Assembly: GCA_964431735.1 (NCBI GenBank)
Contig: CAYSLJ010000001.1
Span: 62,001-126,000, forward strand
Length of the DNA stretch: 64,000 bases
From: CALARM01 sp964431735
GTDB taxonomy: Bacteria > Vulcanimicrobiota > SpSt-956 > JAKJGF01
Direction of reading: 5' to 3'
Below, one piece after another: positions 7,410 through 16,867 of the stretch. The notes beneath the pieces were generated by a model. It was given only the letters and a program-made list of their open reading frames with translations. It was not told where the DNA came from and made no database searches. A program made the translations under genes and the position numbers. How positions within the stretch are numbered: the first letter of the stretch is position 1; each line of letters begins with the position of its first letter.

Positions 7410-9227
7410 ATGGATATGCTATTAAACTTTATATATGCCATAAATCAAAAAGATAAACAATATGTACCTGTAAAAGAAACCAATCAGAGTCTTTCCGAGT
7501 ATTTTGGAGACAGAACTTTAAGGGGAAGGGTTACAGATATATCAGGTGAGAATGCTGTTATAAGTTTTCCCGGAAAAAATCTGGCAGTAAGAATGCTTAC
7601 TCCCCTGGACCTCGGACAAATGGTAACAGTCAGATTGAAAGGAAATACTCCCGATCAGTTAACACTTCAAATTCTTTCAGACAGAGGGGAGAGCAGTTTT
7701 GTCCAGTTACTTGATAGAAATCCAGAGAGTGTGGTAAAAGATCTCAACATGAAACAAAATCTTCAGACTATGTCTCTCGTGAAAAATGCTATGAACTACG
7801 GACTCCCACTGGAAAAAAATTTTCTGGAGAAAGCTTTAAATATCTTTCAGAATACACATGGAGATATGTCTCACGATATGGATATTATAGCTTTTATGAA
7901 AATGAATAACCTTCCTATGTCAAAAGAAATATTTTCATTACTCAAAAATTTCAAAGAAAATCCTCTTCCTTTAAGTGAAAGGCTAAATACACTCGGCAAT
8001 AATCTGAAACAGTTAACAGAGAAAGATGGTGCAAATCCTGAACTGAAAAAAAACGCCGAAAATCTTATAAAACTTCTGGATACTATACCTCTGAAAACAG
8101 ATACAGGGAAAGATGAAATAGCATCTTCTTTGAAAAATATAATAAAAAATGTTTATACACCGCCGGAAAAACATCTTTCTTCTTTAATCAAACATACAGA
8201 AGAAACTCCGGGAGGAAAAGAATTTATCATGAAACATCTTTCATCTGAAACCAGCGGAGAAAGTCAGTCCGTAAAAGGTTTTGCCGGGAATTCCCTTACA
8301 CCTCTGACAGGTAATATGCATGGAACTCAGACGGGACAGGAGTTTAAACTTAATAATTTGAAAGCCAATCTTCAGGAAATAGTACTTTCTAAAAATTTTC
8401 AGTTAAATATTGAAGAATTAAATAAAAATCTTATTCTGGAATTGAAAGAGTTACTCAATGATCTTGAAATGGAGGATATAAAGGTTTTACTTAAAGAGAA
8501 ATCTGGCAATAACCCCGGAGTGGATGAAATTATTAACTATATCAAAGGAGAGAAACATATTGATTTAAAAACTCTGTTGAAAAATAATAATTTATTCGAT
8601 TTAAACGATATGGACGAAGAAATTGTGGAAAAGCTTCTGTCTAAAAAGTTAGATCTGAAAGATTACATAAGAAATATGATTTATGAAGATAGAGAAACTG
8701 AAAGTCTTCTTTATGATACAAAATCTGCTCTCGTAAAATCAGGTGATGATAAGCTTTCCAGAGCTATAACAGCCGCTCTTGATAATATAGATAATCTTTA
8801 CATGACAATGAAGAATAAATCTGCATCTTTCGGAGAACTTCCCTATATATCATTACCATTACCTCTCGTCATACACGATCAACTCAAAGGGGGAGAATTA
8901 AGAATATACAAAAGAAATCCTGAAGGTAAAAAAACTCTGGCACTTAAAGAAATCAAAATAGATCTTCTCCTTGAAACCATTACTATGGGGCCTGTGGAAA
9001 TAACTGTTCAAAGCAGGGGGAACATGAGTGATTGTAAAATAACTGTTAGAGAAGATGAAATAAAAGAGATTTTTGAAAAAAATCTGGATGAGTTGAAAGA
9101 ATCCCTTAAAAAATTTAATGTAACTTCTTTAACCTGTACAACGGGAGAAGTGGATTTATCCCCCTCTCCTCTTGTACCTGCCGTACCGAAAGAAAAGGTA
9201 ATTAGAACGATAGATGCGAAAATTTAA
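7410..9227 (+). CDS. FliK-like protein (flagellar hook-length control family, tentative)
   Basis: A 605-residue hydrophilic protein. I chose the ATG at 7410, which follows GCAGGTGAACATT; earlier in-frame codons are heptamer repeat sequence. The N-terminal part (about 25-80) looks like a small beta domain (LRGRVTDISGENAVISFPGK). A long low-complexity helical middle follows. A C-terminal globular part at about 470-590 (LPLPLVIHDQLKGGELRIYK, MGPVEITVQSRGNMSDCKIT) has the pattern of the FliK C-terminal domain. The neighbours are a sigma-28 promoter and an fhlB-like gene, whose product resembles the FlhB domain that FliK acts on. The assignment rests on layout and context more than clear motifs. 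Confidence 0.6.
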   Translation: MDMLLNFIYAINQKDKQYVPVKETNQSLSEYFGDRTLRGRVTDISGENAVISFPGKNLAVRMLTPLDLGQMVTVRLKGNTPDQLTLQILSDRGESSFVQLLDRNPESVVKDLNMKQNLQTMSLVKNAMNYGLPLEKNFLEKALNIFQNTHGDMSHDMDIIAFMKMNNLPMSKEIFSLLKNFKENPLPLSERLNTLGNNLKQLTEKDGANPELKKNAENLIKLLDTIPLKTDTGKDEIASSLKNIIKNVYTPPEKHLSSLIKHTEETPGGKEFIMKHLSSETSGESQSVKGFAGNSLTPLTGNMHGTQTGQEFKLNNLKANLQEIVLSKNFQLNIEELNKNLILELKELLNDLEMEDIKVLLKEKSGNNPGVDEIINYIKGEKHIDLKTLLKNNNLFDLNDMDEEIVEKLLSKKLDLKDYIRNMIYEDRETESLLYDTKSALVKSGDDKLSRAITAALDNIDNLYMTMKNKSASFGELPYISLPLPLVIHDQLKGGELRIYKRNPEGKKTLALKEIKIDLLLETITMGPVEITVQSRGNMSDCKITVREDEIKEIFEKNLDELKESLKKFNVTSLTCTTGEVDLSPSPLVPAVPKEKVIRTIDAKI

Positions 9228-9229
9228 GG

Positions 9230-9301
9230 GGTGTGAGTGGTGAAGAGTGAGTAGTGAAGGGATAACTTACCCGTCACGCGTCACGCGTTACCCGTCACGA
9301 T
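9230..9301. repeat. hybrid AT-rich / GC-rich heptamer array
   Basis: GTGAGTG, GTGAAGA, GTGAGTA, GTGAAGG units pass into CCGTCAC, GCGTCAC, GCGTTAC, CCGTCAC units of the opposite strand sense. It fills the spacer between the fliK-like stop and the fhlB-like gene. Confidence 0.8.
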
Positions 9302-9338
9302 CTCAAATAACTCGATGAAAGCCATTAAGTGAAATACT

Positions 9339-9632
9339 ATGGAACAGAATAAGAAAAGATTGAAAGCCGTTGCAGTTAAATATGACCCTGACTCGGAAGG
9401 TGCCCCCAGAGTAATATCGAAAGGGGAAGGGTCCTTTGCGGAAAAAATAATAAATATTGCAAAAAAAGAAGGTATTAGAATACACCAGGATAAGGAAATG
9501 GTGGATTTTCTCTCGAAAGTAGACATAAATGAAGAGATACCACCTGAATTATACGAAATGGTATCTAATTTGCTTGCTTTTGTATATAAACTTGACGGAG
9601 ATAGAATTGTTTCAAAGAAAATCGATAAGTAA
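9339..9632 (+). CDS. FlhB C-terminal-domain homologue (FhlB/YlqH-like)
   Basis: A 97-residue soluble protein matching the cytoplasmic domain of the export-switch family (FlhB, YscU, HrcU). The opening KRLKAVAVKYDPDSEGAPRV and the segment AEKIINIAKKEGIRIHQDKE are typical. It lacks the membrane domain and the autocleavage NPTH motif, as expected for stand-alone FhlB proteins that can partly replace the FlhB C-terminal domain. It follows the fliK-like gene on the same strand about 110 bp downstream. There is only a weak ribosome-binding sequence (AAGTGAA). Full-length flhB must be elsewhere. Confidence 0.88.
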   Translation: MEQNKKRLKAVAVKYDPDSEGAPRVISKGEGSFAEKIINIAKKEGIRIHQDKEMVDFLSKVDINEEIPPELYEMVSNLLAFVYKLDGDRIVSKKIDK

Positions 9633-9649
9633 TTATCAGCGACTGGTAA

Positions 9650-9712
9650 GAAATTTTAAAATCATAACCCGTAGTTTCACACCTCACCATTCACTTTTCA
9701 CTAACTCAAAAA
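9650..9712. repeat. short heptamer array at the flgL 3' end
   Basis: Units such as CCGTAGT, TTCACAC, CTCACCA, TTCACTT, TTCACTA fill the convergent spacer between the fhlB-like gene and flgL. The flgL stop codon lies at its edge. Confidence 0.6.
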
Positions 9713-10921
9713 ATCCATAAGTTTCAAATTATAAATCCTTGCAGTTACATTCAATGCTCCCTCAAGGGTTTTTTCATAGGCAAGCATATCTATTATGGCA
9801 CTGGCAGTATCAGTTCCTGCTTCTTCCTTTATGACACTCTTGAGATCATTCTGTGTATTCTGGAGACCAGTTTTGGCATCGTTGGCTCTCTGGACAGCTA
9901 TACCTGTCTGTGTTCTCAGAGAAACAATATTATTAAAGGATTTATCTATTAAATCCAGGAACTGGGGAGTTCTTGCAGGGGCATTGCCGGTACAGGTAAA
10001 AGCAGTAAAATTTCCGCTCACATCTTCTATTTTTACCGGTTGTGTTACATCATCAGGCGTTATTAACAGTTTTTGCCTTACTTCATCGAACTTTGCCGTA
10101 ACTCCCGCTCCTCCTGCATTGATGGTGTCAAGCAGATCCTGCATGTCAGTGGCACCGGTCCAGTCTATGTCTACATTGTTTATTCTTACCACTCCTGCCG
10201 AAGGGGCCTGAATAAATGGCGGAGAACCTGCTCCGAGAAGAGTGGCTGACGTTACTGTTGCCCCGGGCATATTGATTGACTCTGTACTTGTAAGAGTTCC
10301 TGATAAAATGTTATCTCTTAAACTTATCATAATTTCAAAGGGATTGGCATCGTTCTGTACCCCTCCCAGTATTTTACTGCCTGGAACATTGGCCTGTATG
10401 GACAGATCTTCTCCTATTTCTCTGTTTAAAAGCTGTGAATTACCGTTATAGTTTACAGAAGTAATATGTGTACCTGTATAGGTGGCAGTAAAAGATTTTG
10501 TATCTACTGCAGTGCCGGAAAATATAAATTTCCCTTCATGTTTTTGATTTGCTGTGCTCAGAAAAAGTTCTATTTCTTTATCCAGTTGTGCCGCAAGGTC
10601 AGGTCTGAGTTTCGTATCGGTTTCTATACCGTTTGAAGCAGCCATACTTCTTATTCTTATAAAGGTTTCATCCATAACACCGAGTGAACGCTCAACAGTT
10701 GCAGAATAGGCTTCCAGACTGTTTATGTTTTTAACGTATTGGTCGGTCTTCTCCAGATTTGAAGATGCATCGAGGGCTCTGAACATTGCCCGCGGATCAT
10801 CGGAAAGTTTTCTCAGTCTCTGTCCCGAAGAAATAGAGTTTCTGAGATTGTCCAGTTTTACGTTCAGATTATTTATATTTTTCATGCTCTCTCTTGTAGC
10901 AATAGTTTCAGGAATTCTCAT
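9701..10921 (-). CDS. flgL: flagellar hook-associated protein FlgL (HAP3)
   Basis: FlgL forms the second hook-filament junction ring. The 406-residue protein has the flagellin-like N-terminal helix bundle (LDNLRNSISSGQRLRKLSDD at about 26-45) and the matching C-terminal coiled coil (ASAIIDMLAYEKTLEGALNV). The central region (about 150-320) is variable. GGGGTG lies about 8 bases upstream of the ATG. It follows flgK on the same strand after a 126-bp heptamer spacer. The length is somewhat above that of the E. coli protein because of the variable region. Confidence 0.93.
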   Translation of the reverse strand: MRIPETIATRESMKNINNLNVKLDNLRNSISSGQRLRKLSDDPRAMFRALDASSNLEKTDQYVKNINSLEAYSATVERSLGVMDETFIRIRSMAASNGIETDTKLRPDLAAQLDKEIELFLSTANQKHEGKFIFSGTAVDTKSFTATYTGTHITSVNYNGNSQLLNREIGEDLSIQANVPGSKILGGVQNDANPFEIMISLRDNILSGTLTSTESINMPGATVTSATLLGAGSPPFIQAPSAGVVRINNVDIDWTGATDMQDLLDTINAGGAGVTAKFDEVRQKLLITPDDVTQPVKIEDVSGNFTAFTCTGNAPARTPQFLDLIDKSFNNIVSLRTQTGIAVQRANDAKTGLQNTQNDLKSVIKEEAGTDTASAIIDMLAYEKTLEGALNVTARIYNLKLMDFLS

Positions 10922-10939
10922 AATTTTTCACCCCTTTTA

Positions 10940-11046
10940 ATCGTGACACGTGACGCGTAACGCGTAACGCGTAGTTTCACAACCAGTTATTTACGACTCA
11001 CGACTCACCACTCACGACTCACAACTTACCACTCACGACTCACTTA
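10940..11046. repeat. heptamer array between flgK and flgL
   Basis: The first part is GC-rich (GTGACAC, GTGACGC, GTAACGC, GTAACGC, GTAG). The second part is CACGACT, CACGACT, CACCACT, CACGACT, CACAACT, TACCACT, CACGACT in the opposite strand sense. The strict 7-bp phase continues through both parts, giving a transcript that could fold into a hairpin between two co-oriented genes. Confidence 0.85.
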
Positions 11047-11047
11047 T

Positions 11048-13285
11048 CTAAACTCCCAGTTTATTAATTATTGTATCAAGTATTTCTGCCGAAACATTTA
11101 TAAATCTTGACGATGCTTCAAAGGATTTCTGGAATTTTATCATATTTGCAAATTCTTCATCCAGTGATACTCCTGAAGCTTGTTCTCTCAGAGCAATAGC
11201 CTGATCGGTTGTAGAAGTATATACATCCTTTAAATCTGTAGCAGTTTCTTTTTTTGTTCCCATATCGGAAAGGAGACCTGTCATCTGTTCCGTAGATGTC
11301 ATAGGAGTACTGAGTGACAGTTCAGCCTGAAAGGTATTTTCAAATAAAATACGGTTAAATCTATCCATATTTGTGGGAGACAGTCTGGGATAGTTACTCC
11401 TGAGAGTTTCTCCTTCTGCTGGCAGGGTAGATGTAAAAACAGTGCCGTCGTAAAAATCATCACTTTTAATTACATTATTTAAACCGTTCATAAGTATTGT
11501 TTTATTCCCGTCACTCATTTGAGTCCCTGGTACCCAGGCAGTTACAATGGCCTGAGATGCACCGTCCAGGAAAGAATATATTCTTCCTTCCGGTGTGGCA
11601 GGACTGCCTGAATTGGTCTGAAGTGCTGTAAGGAAACTCTGCCAGTCTTTTATTTCACTTTTATTTAACTGATTGCCCATAATCTTCTCGTTGCCGACAG
11701 TCGAAATATTACGTGCATTCTGACTGTCTCCTGTGGAAGGCGTGCTTATACTTCCGGCACCTATAGACGAAAAACCTGTAATAAAGTTACCTGTCAGATC
11801 CTGAATATATACGGAACCGGGAGGCGTATAGGGAGCGGGAGCACCTGATGTAATGTTTGTTCCATCTCCTACTGTCGTATCTCTTGTAAGGGTTAATCTC
11901 TGATTTGTTATATCGAAAGAAGCTGTAATACCTCCATAGGTGGAATTAATATTATTAATTATTTTGGAAAGACTCTCTCCGTTATTCCAGTTGACTGTTC
12001 TGCTGTTAAGAGTACCTGTTTCGTCATAATAGCTTATACCTATAGTACCGTTAGCGGAAGGAGCAGTCATAAATGCCCCTGCCGGATTCTGGTTGAGAGC
12101 TATGGCACTGTTTATAGTAGAACCGGGGACGGACATCTGAACGGAACTGGTAAGAGTTCCCACTGCAGCAGCTATTCTGCCGGGAGCATTGAGTATTTCA
12201 TCTGAAATTTCAATATTTCCTGCATTGTTTGTCTCTGGTGGAACAGCAGTCATATCCAGTTTATCTTTGAAAAATGGTATGCCAGTATTACCTGATGCAT
12301 CATAGCCGTTTTCATGTATGAGATTTACTTTTTCCATAAAGGTTCTCGCCAGAGAATCCAGTTTATCGGTATATTCCGGAAGTATTTCATCCCTCATCTC
12401 AAGTATGGCATCCAGTTTACCGTTATTTATTTTATCAACTTTTCTTCCCGTACTGTCAATTCCGTATAAAAGGTTATTGTCGCCTGTGCCTATACTGTGT
12501 CTTATATTCCCGTCACTGTCTGTACTCAGAGGAAAAGAGTGGTTGTCACTTACAATAGGATTTGAGCCGAGATAAACAGTCAGAGATTTTGTCTCGGAAT
12601 TTTCATAGGCTCTGAAATCCACAATATCTGACAGTTTATCCAGAAGTCTTGCTCTTTCATCCTGAAGATCTGCATAACCTCCTGAGCCTTTTGCACTGAG
12701 ATTTACTATTTTTACATTCACGTCTGACAGTTTTTCTGTTATTTCATTTATATCTTTGATTGTATTGGTAAGTTCAAGAGATATTCTGTTTGTTACCTCT
12801 TTAAGGCCGTTGCTTGCTTCATTGAAAGAATCTGTAATACCCAGTGCATCCTGTATTATTTGCTGCCTCCTTGACGTATCGACGGCATTATTGGTAAGAT
12901 CCTGAAAACTGTTTAAAAAGCTGGATATTTTTGTACGAATTCCTGATGTTTCTGATGTAAGATCTGTGTTGAAAATAACCTCTACCTGGCTTAAGTAATC
13001 TTCTTTTGCCGTCTGTGAACCAAGTTTTGTATTTTCGGAACGATAAAAAAGATCAAGATATTCATCTCTATATCTTATGATCTCATTAATCCTTACTCCT
13101 GCGCCGGCAGTATTGAGTTTTGAATCATAATTTGTGACACCTGAAATTATATTTGATGAAACATCAACTGCCTGACGGGAATATCCTTCAGTATTTGCAT
13201 TGGATATATTATGACCTGTTCTTTCCAGGGCAACTCTGCTGGCTCTTATACCGGAAGAACCTATTTCTATTCCCAAGAAGCTCAT
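11048..13285 (-). CDS. flgK: flagellar hook-associated protein FlgK (HAP1)
   Basis: FlgK forms the first hook-filament junction layer. I chose the ATG at 13285, preceded by AAGGGGATGATT, giving 745 residues; a longer frame would start within repeats. The N-terminus has the family motif (RTGHNISNANTEGYSRQAVD at about 21-40), a coiled-coil region follows, then a long variable middle, and the C-terminus is typical (SLDEEFANMIKFQKSFEASS, RFINVSAEILDTIINKLGV). It follows the flgN-like gene by about 30 bp. Its export chaperone is probably that FlgN-like protein. Confidence 0.95.
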   Translation of the reverse strand: MSFLGIEIGSSGIRASRVALERTGHNISNANTEGYSRQAVDVSSNIISGVTNYDSKLNTAGAGVRINEIIRYRDEYLDLFYRSENTKLGSQTAKEDYLSQVEVIFNTDLTSETSGIRTKISSFLNSFQDLTNNAVDTSRRQQIIQDALGITDSFNEASNGLKEVTNRISLELTNTIKDINEITEKLSDVNVKIVNLSAKGSGGYADLQDERARLLDKLSDIVDFRAYENSETKSLTVYLGSNPIVSDNHSFPLSTDSDGNIRHSIGTGDNNLLYGIDSTGRKVDKINNGKLDAILEMRDEILPEYTDKLDSLARTFMEKVNLIHENGYDASGNTGIPFFKDKLDMTAVPPETNNAGNIEISDEILNAPGRIAAAVGTLTSSVQMSVPGSTINSAIALNQNPAGAFMTAPSANGTIGISYYDETGTLNSRTVNWNNGESLSKIINNINSTYGGITASFDITNQRLTLTRDTTVGDGTNITSGAPAPYTPPGSVYIQDLTGNFITGFSSIGAGSISTPSTGDSQNARNISTVGNEKIMGNQLNKSEIKDWQSFLTALQTNSGSPATPEGRIYSFLDGASQAIVTAWVPGTQMSDGNKTILMNGLNNVIKSDDFYDGTVFTSTLPAEGETLRSNYPRLSPTNMDRFNRILFENTFQAELSLSTPMTSTEQMTGLLSDMGTKKETATDLKDVYTSTTDQAIALREQASGVSLDEEFANMIKFQKSFEASSRFINVSAEILDTIINKLGV

Positions 13286-13317
13286 ATAATCATCCCCTTC
13301 CGTCACGCGTCACGAAT

Positions 13318-13821
13318 CTATACTTTTTTCTGAAATAAAATACTTATACCTCCGCCTGCAGCATTTAATTTTCCTGATGATGAGTAGGTAGAAGTATCTT
13401 CAGAAAGGGTTCTCATTTTTTTGATATAAAAAGAAGAAAAATCAAGATATTTCTTGATTAATGTAGCATTAATTTTATTTATTCTGACAATTTTACTGCA
13501 TATAAGCTTTAAATTAAAACGAAGATCTTTAAATTTATCTCTGTAAGGTGATGGAAGAACATTACAAATTTCTCTTAAAGGCAGGATAGAATTATCTTTA
13601 CAAAGTCCGCAGGATAAATTCTCTTGTAGCCTGTATCCTTCTTTTTCCAGATCTTCTATATGATTTAAAAGCTTATTTTTTTCCTCTGTTATTCCTTCCA
13701 GTCTGTTAACTTCTCTTTTTATTAATATTTCTCGTTCTTCTGAAAGAAGATCTCCCAGAGAATTATAAGAAGAGAGTAATTCTGACAGATAGTCATGGAA
13801 TTCTTTTACCTGTTTTTCCAT
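13318..13821 (-). CDS. flgN: FlgN-like flagellar export chaperone
   Basis: FlgN-family chaperones keep FlgK and FlgL export-competent. This is a 167-residue, almost entirely helical protein with the family pattern of an N-terminal helix (FHDYLSELLSSYNSLGDLLS) and a long charged helix (REVNRLEGITEEKNKLLNHI). I chose the ATG at 13821, behind GGGGGAAGGAACA; an upstream TTG is possible but has no good ribosome-binding site. It sits in flgM-flgN-flgK order, the classical arrangement, which supports the call more than its low sequence conservation does. Confidence 0.8.
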   Translation of the reverse strand: MEKQVKEFHDYLSELLSSYNSLGDLLSEEREILIKREVNRLEGITEEKNKLLNHIEDLEKEGYRLQENLSCGLCKDNSILPLREICNVLPSPYRDKFKDLRFNLKLICSKIVRINKINATLIKKYLDFSSFYIKKMRTLSEDTSTYSSSGKLNAAGGGISILFQKKV

Positions 13822-13897
13822 TGTTCCTTCCCCCTGTTCCTTCAATATAAATCAAAGGAATCTTCACAAGTTTCCCGGATGGAGGAAGGCTATATAT

Positions 13898-14200
13898 TTA
13901 AATACCGAAACTCTTCAGCATTTTTTCTGCTACTTTCTCCCCGGGAATATTATAATTATTAGTCTGGATCTGGCTCTGGATCTGGTTTACCCTGTCCTGT
14001 CTGATGTCAGGAACTTTATCCAGGGCAGCTCTGGCATTCTTGAACTGCTGTGCCTGATTGGAAATCGTTAAAGCCTGCTTTTCCGACTGGAGTTTTTCTG
14101 TTTCCTTTGTTCCCCTGTCTTCAAGCTGCCTTTGCTGGGCAACCCTGTTTACATCGGTCTGTTTGGTTATATCAAATTGATTGCTTCTTATTTTATCCAT
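13898..14200 (-). CDS. flgM: anti-sigma-28 factor FlgM
   Basis: FlgM binds sigma-28 (FliA) and blocks late flagellar gene expression until it is exported through the finished hook. The 100-residue protein has a disordered charged N-terminal half and the conserved C-terminal helices (FKNARAALDKVPDIRQDRVN, then QIQSQIQTNNYNIPGEKVAE KMLK). The pattern VPDIR-x2-RV is diagnostic. It is headed by a sigma-28-type promoter (14249-14276), consistent with autoregulation by its own target, and followed by flgN, flgK and flgL. Confidence 0.93.
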   Translation of the reverse strand: MDKIRSNQFDITKQTDVNRVAQQRQLEDRGTKETEKLQSEKQALTISNQAQQFKNARAALDKVPDIRQDRVNQIQSQIQTNNYNIPGEKVAEKMLKSFGI

Positions 14201-14248
14201 TGTTCTCCACCTCCCACCGCTTCCCGGATTTATTTCATTCTATATTAT

Positions 14249-14276
14249 ATATCGGCAGAAAGGTAATTTTTATTTA
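14249..14276 (-). promoter_or_regulatory. sigma-28-type promoter for flgM-flgN-flgK
   Basis: The minus strand reads TAAA, 16 bases, GCCGATAT, about 50 bp before the flgM start codon. The spacer is one base longer than ideal (alternatively AAAT with 15). The region 14277-14424 beyond it holds T-rich spacer and a few heptamer-like units next to fliM. Confidence 0.65.
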
Positions 14277-14424
14277 TACCTGTATAAAAGATATTTTTAA
14301 TTTTTTTTACCCTGTACCGGTATTCTGTCATATGTTATTCAGGTAATCTTAAATTCTATTATTTCATAATATCATAAATTACTGTAAATTACTATACGTC
14401 CTTTCACCCATTACGCATTACCCG

Positions 14425-15495
14425 TTACGACCCATAATAATCAAACTGATTGAAAGATACTTCTTCTTTTACTTCTTCCACAATAGATGTAATCTGCATA
14501 CCTATATTATCACCGTTCAGACCTGGCCGTCCCAGGAATTTTGAAACACCCATCAGTTTTATCTCAAGTTCATCGTAAACACCTTTGTTAAGACATATAA
14601 CATTACCATGTTTGAGGCCGAGCAACTCATTCAGGGATATTTCCGAATTGCCCAGTTCTACTACTGCAGGTATGGGAAGGGTTTCAAGTAATTTTTTTCT
14701 ATAAGAAAAAGCATTCCCGTCCATAGGCATTTTATCCTTGGAAGCCCATAAATCACTGGAACTGAACCTGGAAAGTATCGGTTCTATGACGCCATAGGGA
14801 ATACATACACTCATAATGCCGCTGCTTTCCGCTATTCTTATTTCGAAAGTACCCAGAAGAACTGTTTCTTTAGGAGATGCAATCCTGGGCAAAAACATGG
14901 GATTACATTCTATAATTTCTATTTCAGGTGTAATTTCAATCACATTGGACCACGATTCTTTAAAAACCGAAAGAACCTTCAGTATTAAACCTTCTATAAG
15001 GGATCTTTCCAGATCCGTAAGTTCTCTCTCTTTTGTAAGACTCCATCCCGGCCCTCCAAGAAGTTTATCTATGGCAGTAAATATAACAGACAGATTAAAT
15101 TGAATAATAGAACTGCCTGTAAGAGGTGCCAGACTGAAAACAGTATTTACTGAACTTACTACAATGGATTTTGAATATTCTTCATATGTCATCTGATCGA
15201 CTGATGCAACTTCCACATCGACCTTTGCTTTGAGGTAAACGGAAAGAGCTGTACTTGCAAGACGTGCAAATATATCATTTATGGCATGAGCTGCATGTAT
15301 ATGATAACGGGAAAATTTCTCCGGAATCCTGAAATCATAGGTCTTTATCTTATGAGATGAAGATTTTTCTTTTGATTTTTCAATAACTTTATCTTCTGAT
15401 ACCTTCTCAGGTTCTACCTGTCTGGACACACCTGTAGTCTGAGAAAGATCTGATATTAACTGATTGATTTCAGCCTGTGTGAGAACTTCAGCCAT
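14425..15495 (-). CDS. fliM: flagellar motor switch protein FliM
   Basis: FliM forms part of the C-ring and binds phosphorylated CheY. The 356-residue protein opens with the N-terminal CheY-binding motif (LTQAEINQLISDLSQ at about 5-19), has a charged linker, the CheC-like middle domain at about 55-250 (including IDKLLGGPGWSLTKERELTD), and a C-terminal SpoA (FliN-like) domain at about 270-345 (LLGLKHGNVICLNKG). The last residues and stop (GS, stop) come from heptamer-like units. No strong ribosome-binding site is seen; the upstream 70 bp consist of other short tandem repeats. Confidence 0.94.
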   Translation of the reverse strand: MAEVLTQAEINQLISDLSQTTGVSRQVEPEKVSEDKVIEKSKEKSSSHKIKTYDFRIPEKFSRYHIHAAHAINDIFARLASTALSVYLKAKVDVEVASVDQMTYEEYSKSIVVSSVNTVFSLAPLTGSSIIQFNLSVIFTAIDKLLGGPGWSLTKERELTDLERSLIEGLILKVLSVFKESWSNVIEITPEIEIIECNPMFLPRIASPKETVLLGTFEIRIAESSGIMSVCIPYGVIEPILSRFSSSDLWASKDKMPMDGNAFSYRKKLLETLPIPAVVELGNSEISLNELLGLKHGNVICLNKGVYDELEIKLMGVSKFLGRPGLNGDNIGMQITSIVEEVKEEVSFNQFDYYGS

Positions 15496-15496
15496 A

Positions 15497-15562
15497 AATT
15501 AGCTTTTTAGCTATCAGCTATCAGCTTTTTCACCTCAATTCAGCAATTCAGCAATTCAGCTG
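15497..15562. repeat. short tandem repeats of 7 and 8 bp upstream of fliM
   Basis: AGCTATC repeated (7 bp) and AATTCAGC repeated three times (8 bp) fill the spacer between fliM and the flgI stop. They differ in sequence from the CACGCGT/CACTACT family, but share the short-period tandem design. Confidence 0.7.
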
Positions 15563-15567
15563 ACATG

Positions 15568-16680
15568 CTATATAATTTCTACATTACCCTGGAGAGCTCC
15601 TGCTTCTTTCAAAGCCTGAAGTATGGCTATCAAATCCCTGGGCGTAGCACCTATAGCATTTAAAGCATCCACTACCTGCTGTAATGTTGTATTTTCAGAT
15701 AAATAGAGTAAATTTTTCTTTTCTTCTTTTACCTGTATATTTATATCCTGAACTGTCTCTGTCGTTCCTGAGGATAAAGGAGGAGGCTGGGATACTCCTG
15801 GAGTTACTTTGATTGTAACAGTAATATTTCCATGAGATACTGCCACAGGAGAAAGTTTTATGTTTTTATTTATAACAACTGTTCCTGTTCTTTCATTTAT
15901 TACTACCTTTGCCACTTCATCAGGCACAAGGGTAAGTTCTTCTATACGGGCCATGAATTCTACAGTATGATCCTGATATTCAGGAGGAATATTAATTCTG
16001 ACAGTACCGGGGTCAAGCGCTTTTGCTGTGTCAGGAGAAAATGTCATATTAATGGCCTGTGCCATTCTTTGAGCAGTAGTAAAATCAGGTTCCTGCAGTG
16101 AAAGTAGCAGCTCATTACCTCTGGCCAGAGGTGTGCTGAAATCCTGATTTATAAGTCCTCCCCCGGGAATTCTTCCTACTACAGGGTGATTTTTTGTGAT
16201 TTTATTTCCTCCTCCACCTGTGGCATTAAATCCGCCTATAGAAACAGGGCCCTGGGCAGAACCGTAAACATTCCCGTCTGCACCGCTCAGAGGAGTGAAA
16301 AGCAATACTCCGCCCTGAATACTTGTAGCATCACCGAGAGAAGCAGCAGTCACATCTATTGTATCTCCGTCCTTTGCAAAAGGCGGCAGTTCTGCTGTAA
16401 CTATAACTGCTGCCACATTTTTAGAATTCATCTGTTCTTTTGTAAGGCCAATACCAAATTTATTCAACATATTTGAAATTGATTTGGCTGTCATTATTGT
16501 CCTTGTACTGTCACCTGTACCTGCAAGACCTATTACAAGACCGTAACCTATGAGCTGGTTGTTTGCCACACCTGCTACTCTGGCTATATCTTTTATCCTC
16601 ACAGATACTTCGGCAGAAGAAGAAGATATATAGAAGGCAAAAATGAGAGATATAATCAGCAAAAATCTAACAATTTTCAT
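15568..16680 (-). CDS. flgI: flagellar P-ring protein FlgI
   Basis: FlgI forms the periplasmic P ring around the rod in the peptidoglycan layer of diderm bacteria. The 370-residue protein has a Sec signal peptide (about 1-23, hydrophobic core FLLIISLIFAFYI) and then the highly conserved family sequence (VSVRIKDIARVAGVANNQLI, GYGLVIGLAGTGDSTR). The C-terminus ends with the typical LQQVVDALNAIGATPRDLIA segment. AAAGGAGAATATACA precedes the ATG. It is the strongest sequence evidence for an outer membrane. The L-ring gene flgH is not seen in the window. Confidence 0.97.
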   Translation of the reverse strand: MKIVRFLLIISLIFAFYISSSSAEVSVRIKDIARVAGVANNQLIGYGLVIGLAGTGDSTRTIMTAKSISNMLNKFGIGLTKEQMNSKNVAAVIVTAELPPFAKDGDTIDVTAASLGDATSIQGGVLLFTPLSGADGNVYGSAQGPVSIGGFNATGGGGNKITKNHPVVGRIPGGGLINQDFSTPLARGNELLLSLQEPDFTTAQRMAQAINMTFSPDTAKALDPGTVRINIPPEYQDHTVEFMARIEELTLVPDEVAKVVINERTGTVVINKNIKLSPVAVSHGNITVTIKVTPGVSQPPPLSSGTTETVQDINIQVKEEKKNLLYLSENTTLQQVVDALNAIGATPRDLIAILQALKEAGALQGNVEII

Positions 16681-16867
16681 TGTATATTCTCCTTTAATTA
16701 AATTGTGACGTATGACGGGAGGAACGGGATAATTAATAAAATTCTATTCCTTATCTATAAAATAACATTTTCATTGCCTTTAAAACTATCCTTCTTTAGG
16801 ACTAAATTATATTTTATAAGGGTCTATTTTTTTCTTTGGAGGATTAATTCTGAAGAGTAAGTCGTGA

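Noticed and set aside
7338..7410. Longer N-terminus for the fliK-like protein (and similarly at 13306, 18405, 26832, 33870, 34129, 37395)
   Set aside because: The extra codons are heptamer repeat DNA (peptides such as RVTRHAL, THYSLL), and downstream ATG codons give better starts.
9281..9526. Minus-strand frames overlapping the fhlB-like gene
   Set aside because: They are antisense shadows without ribosome-binding sites; the plus-strand product matches a known family.
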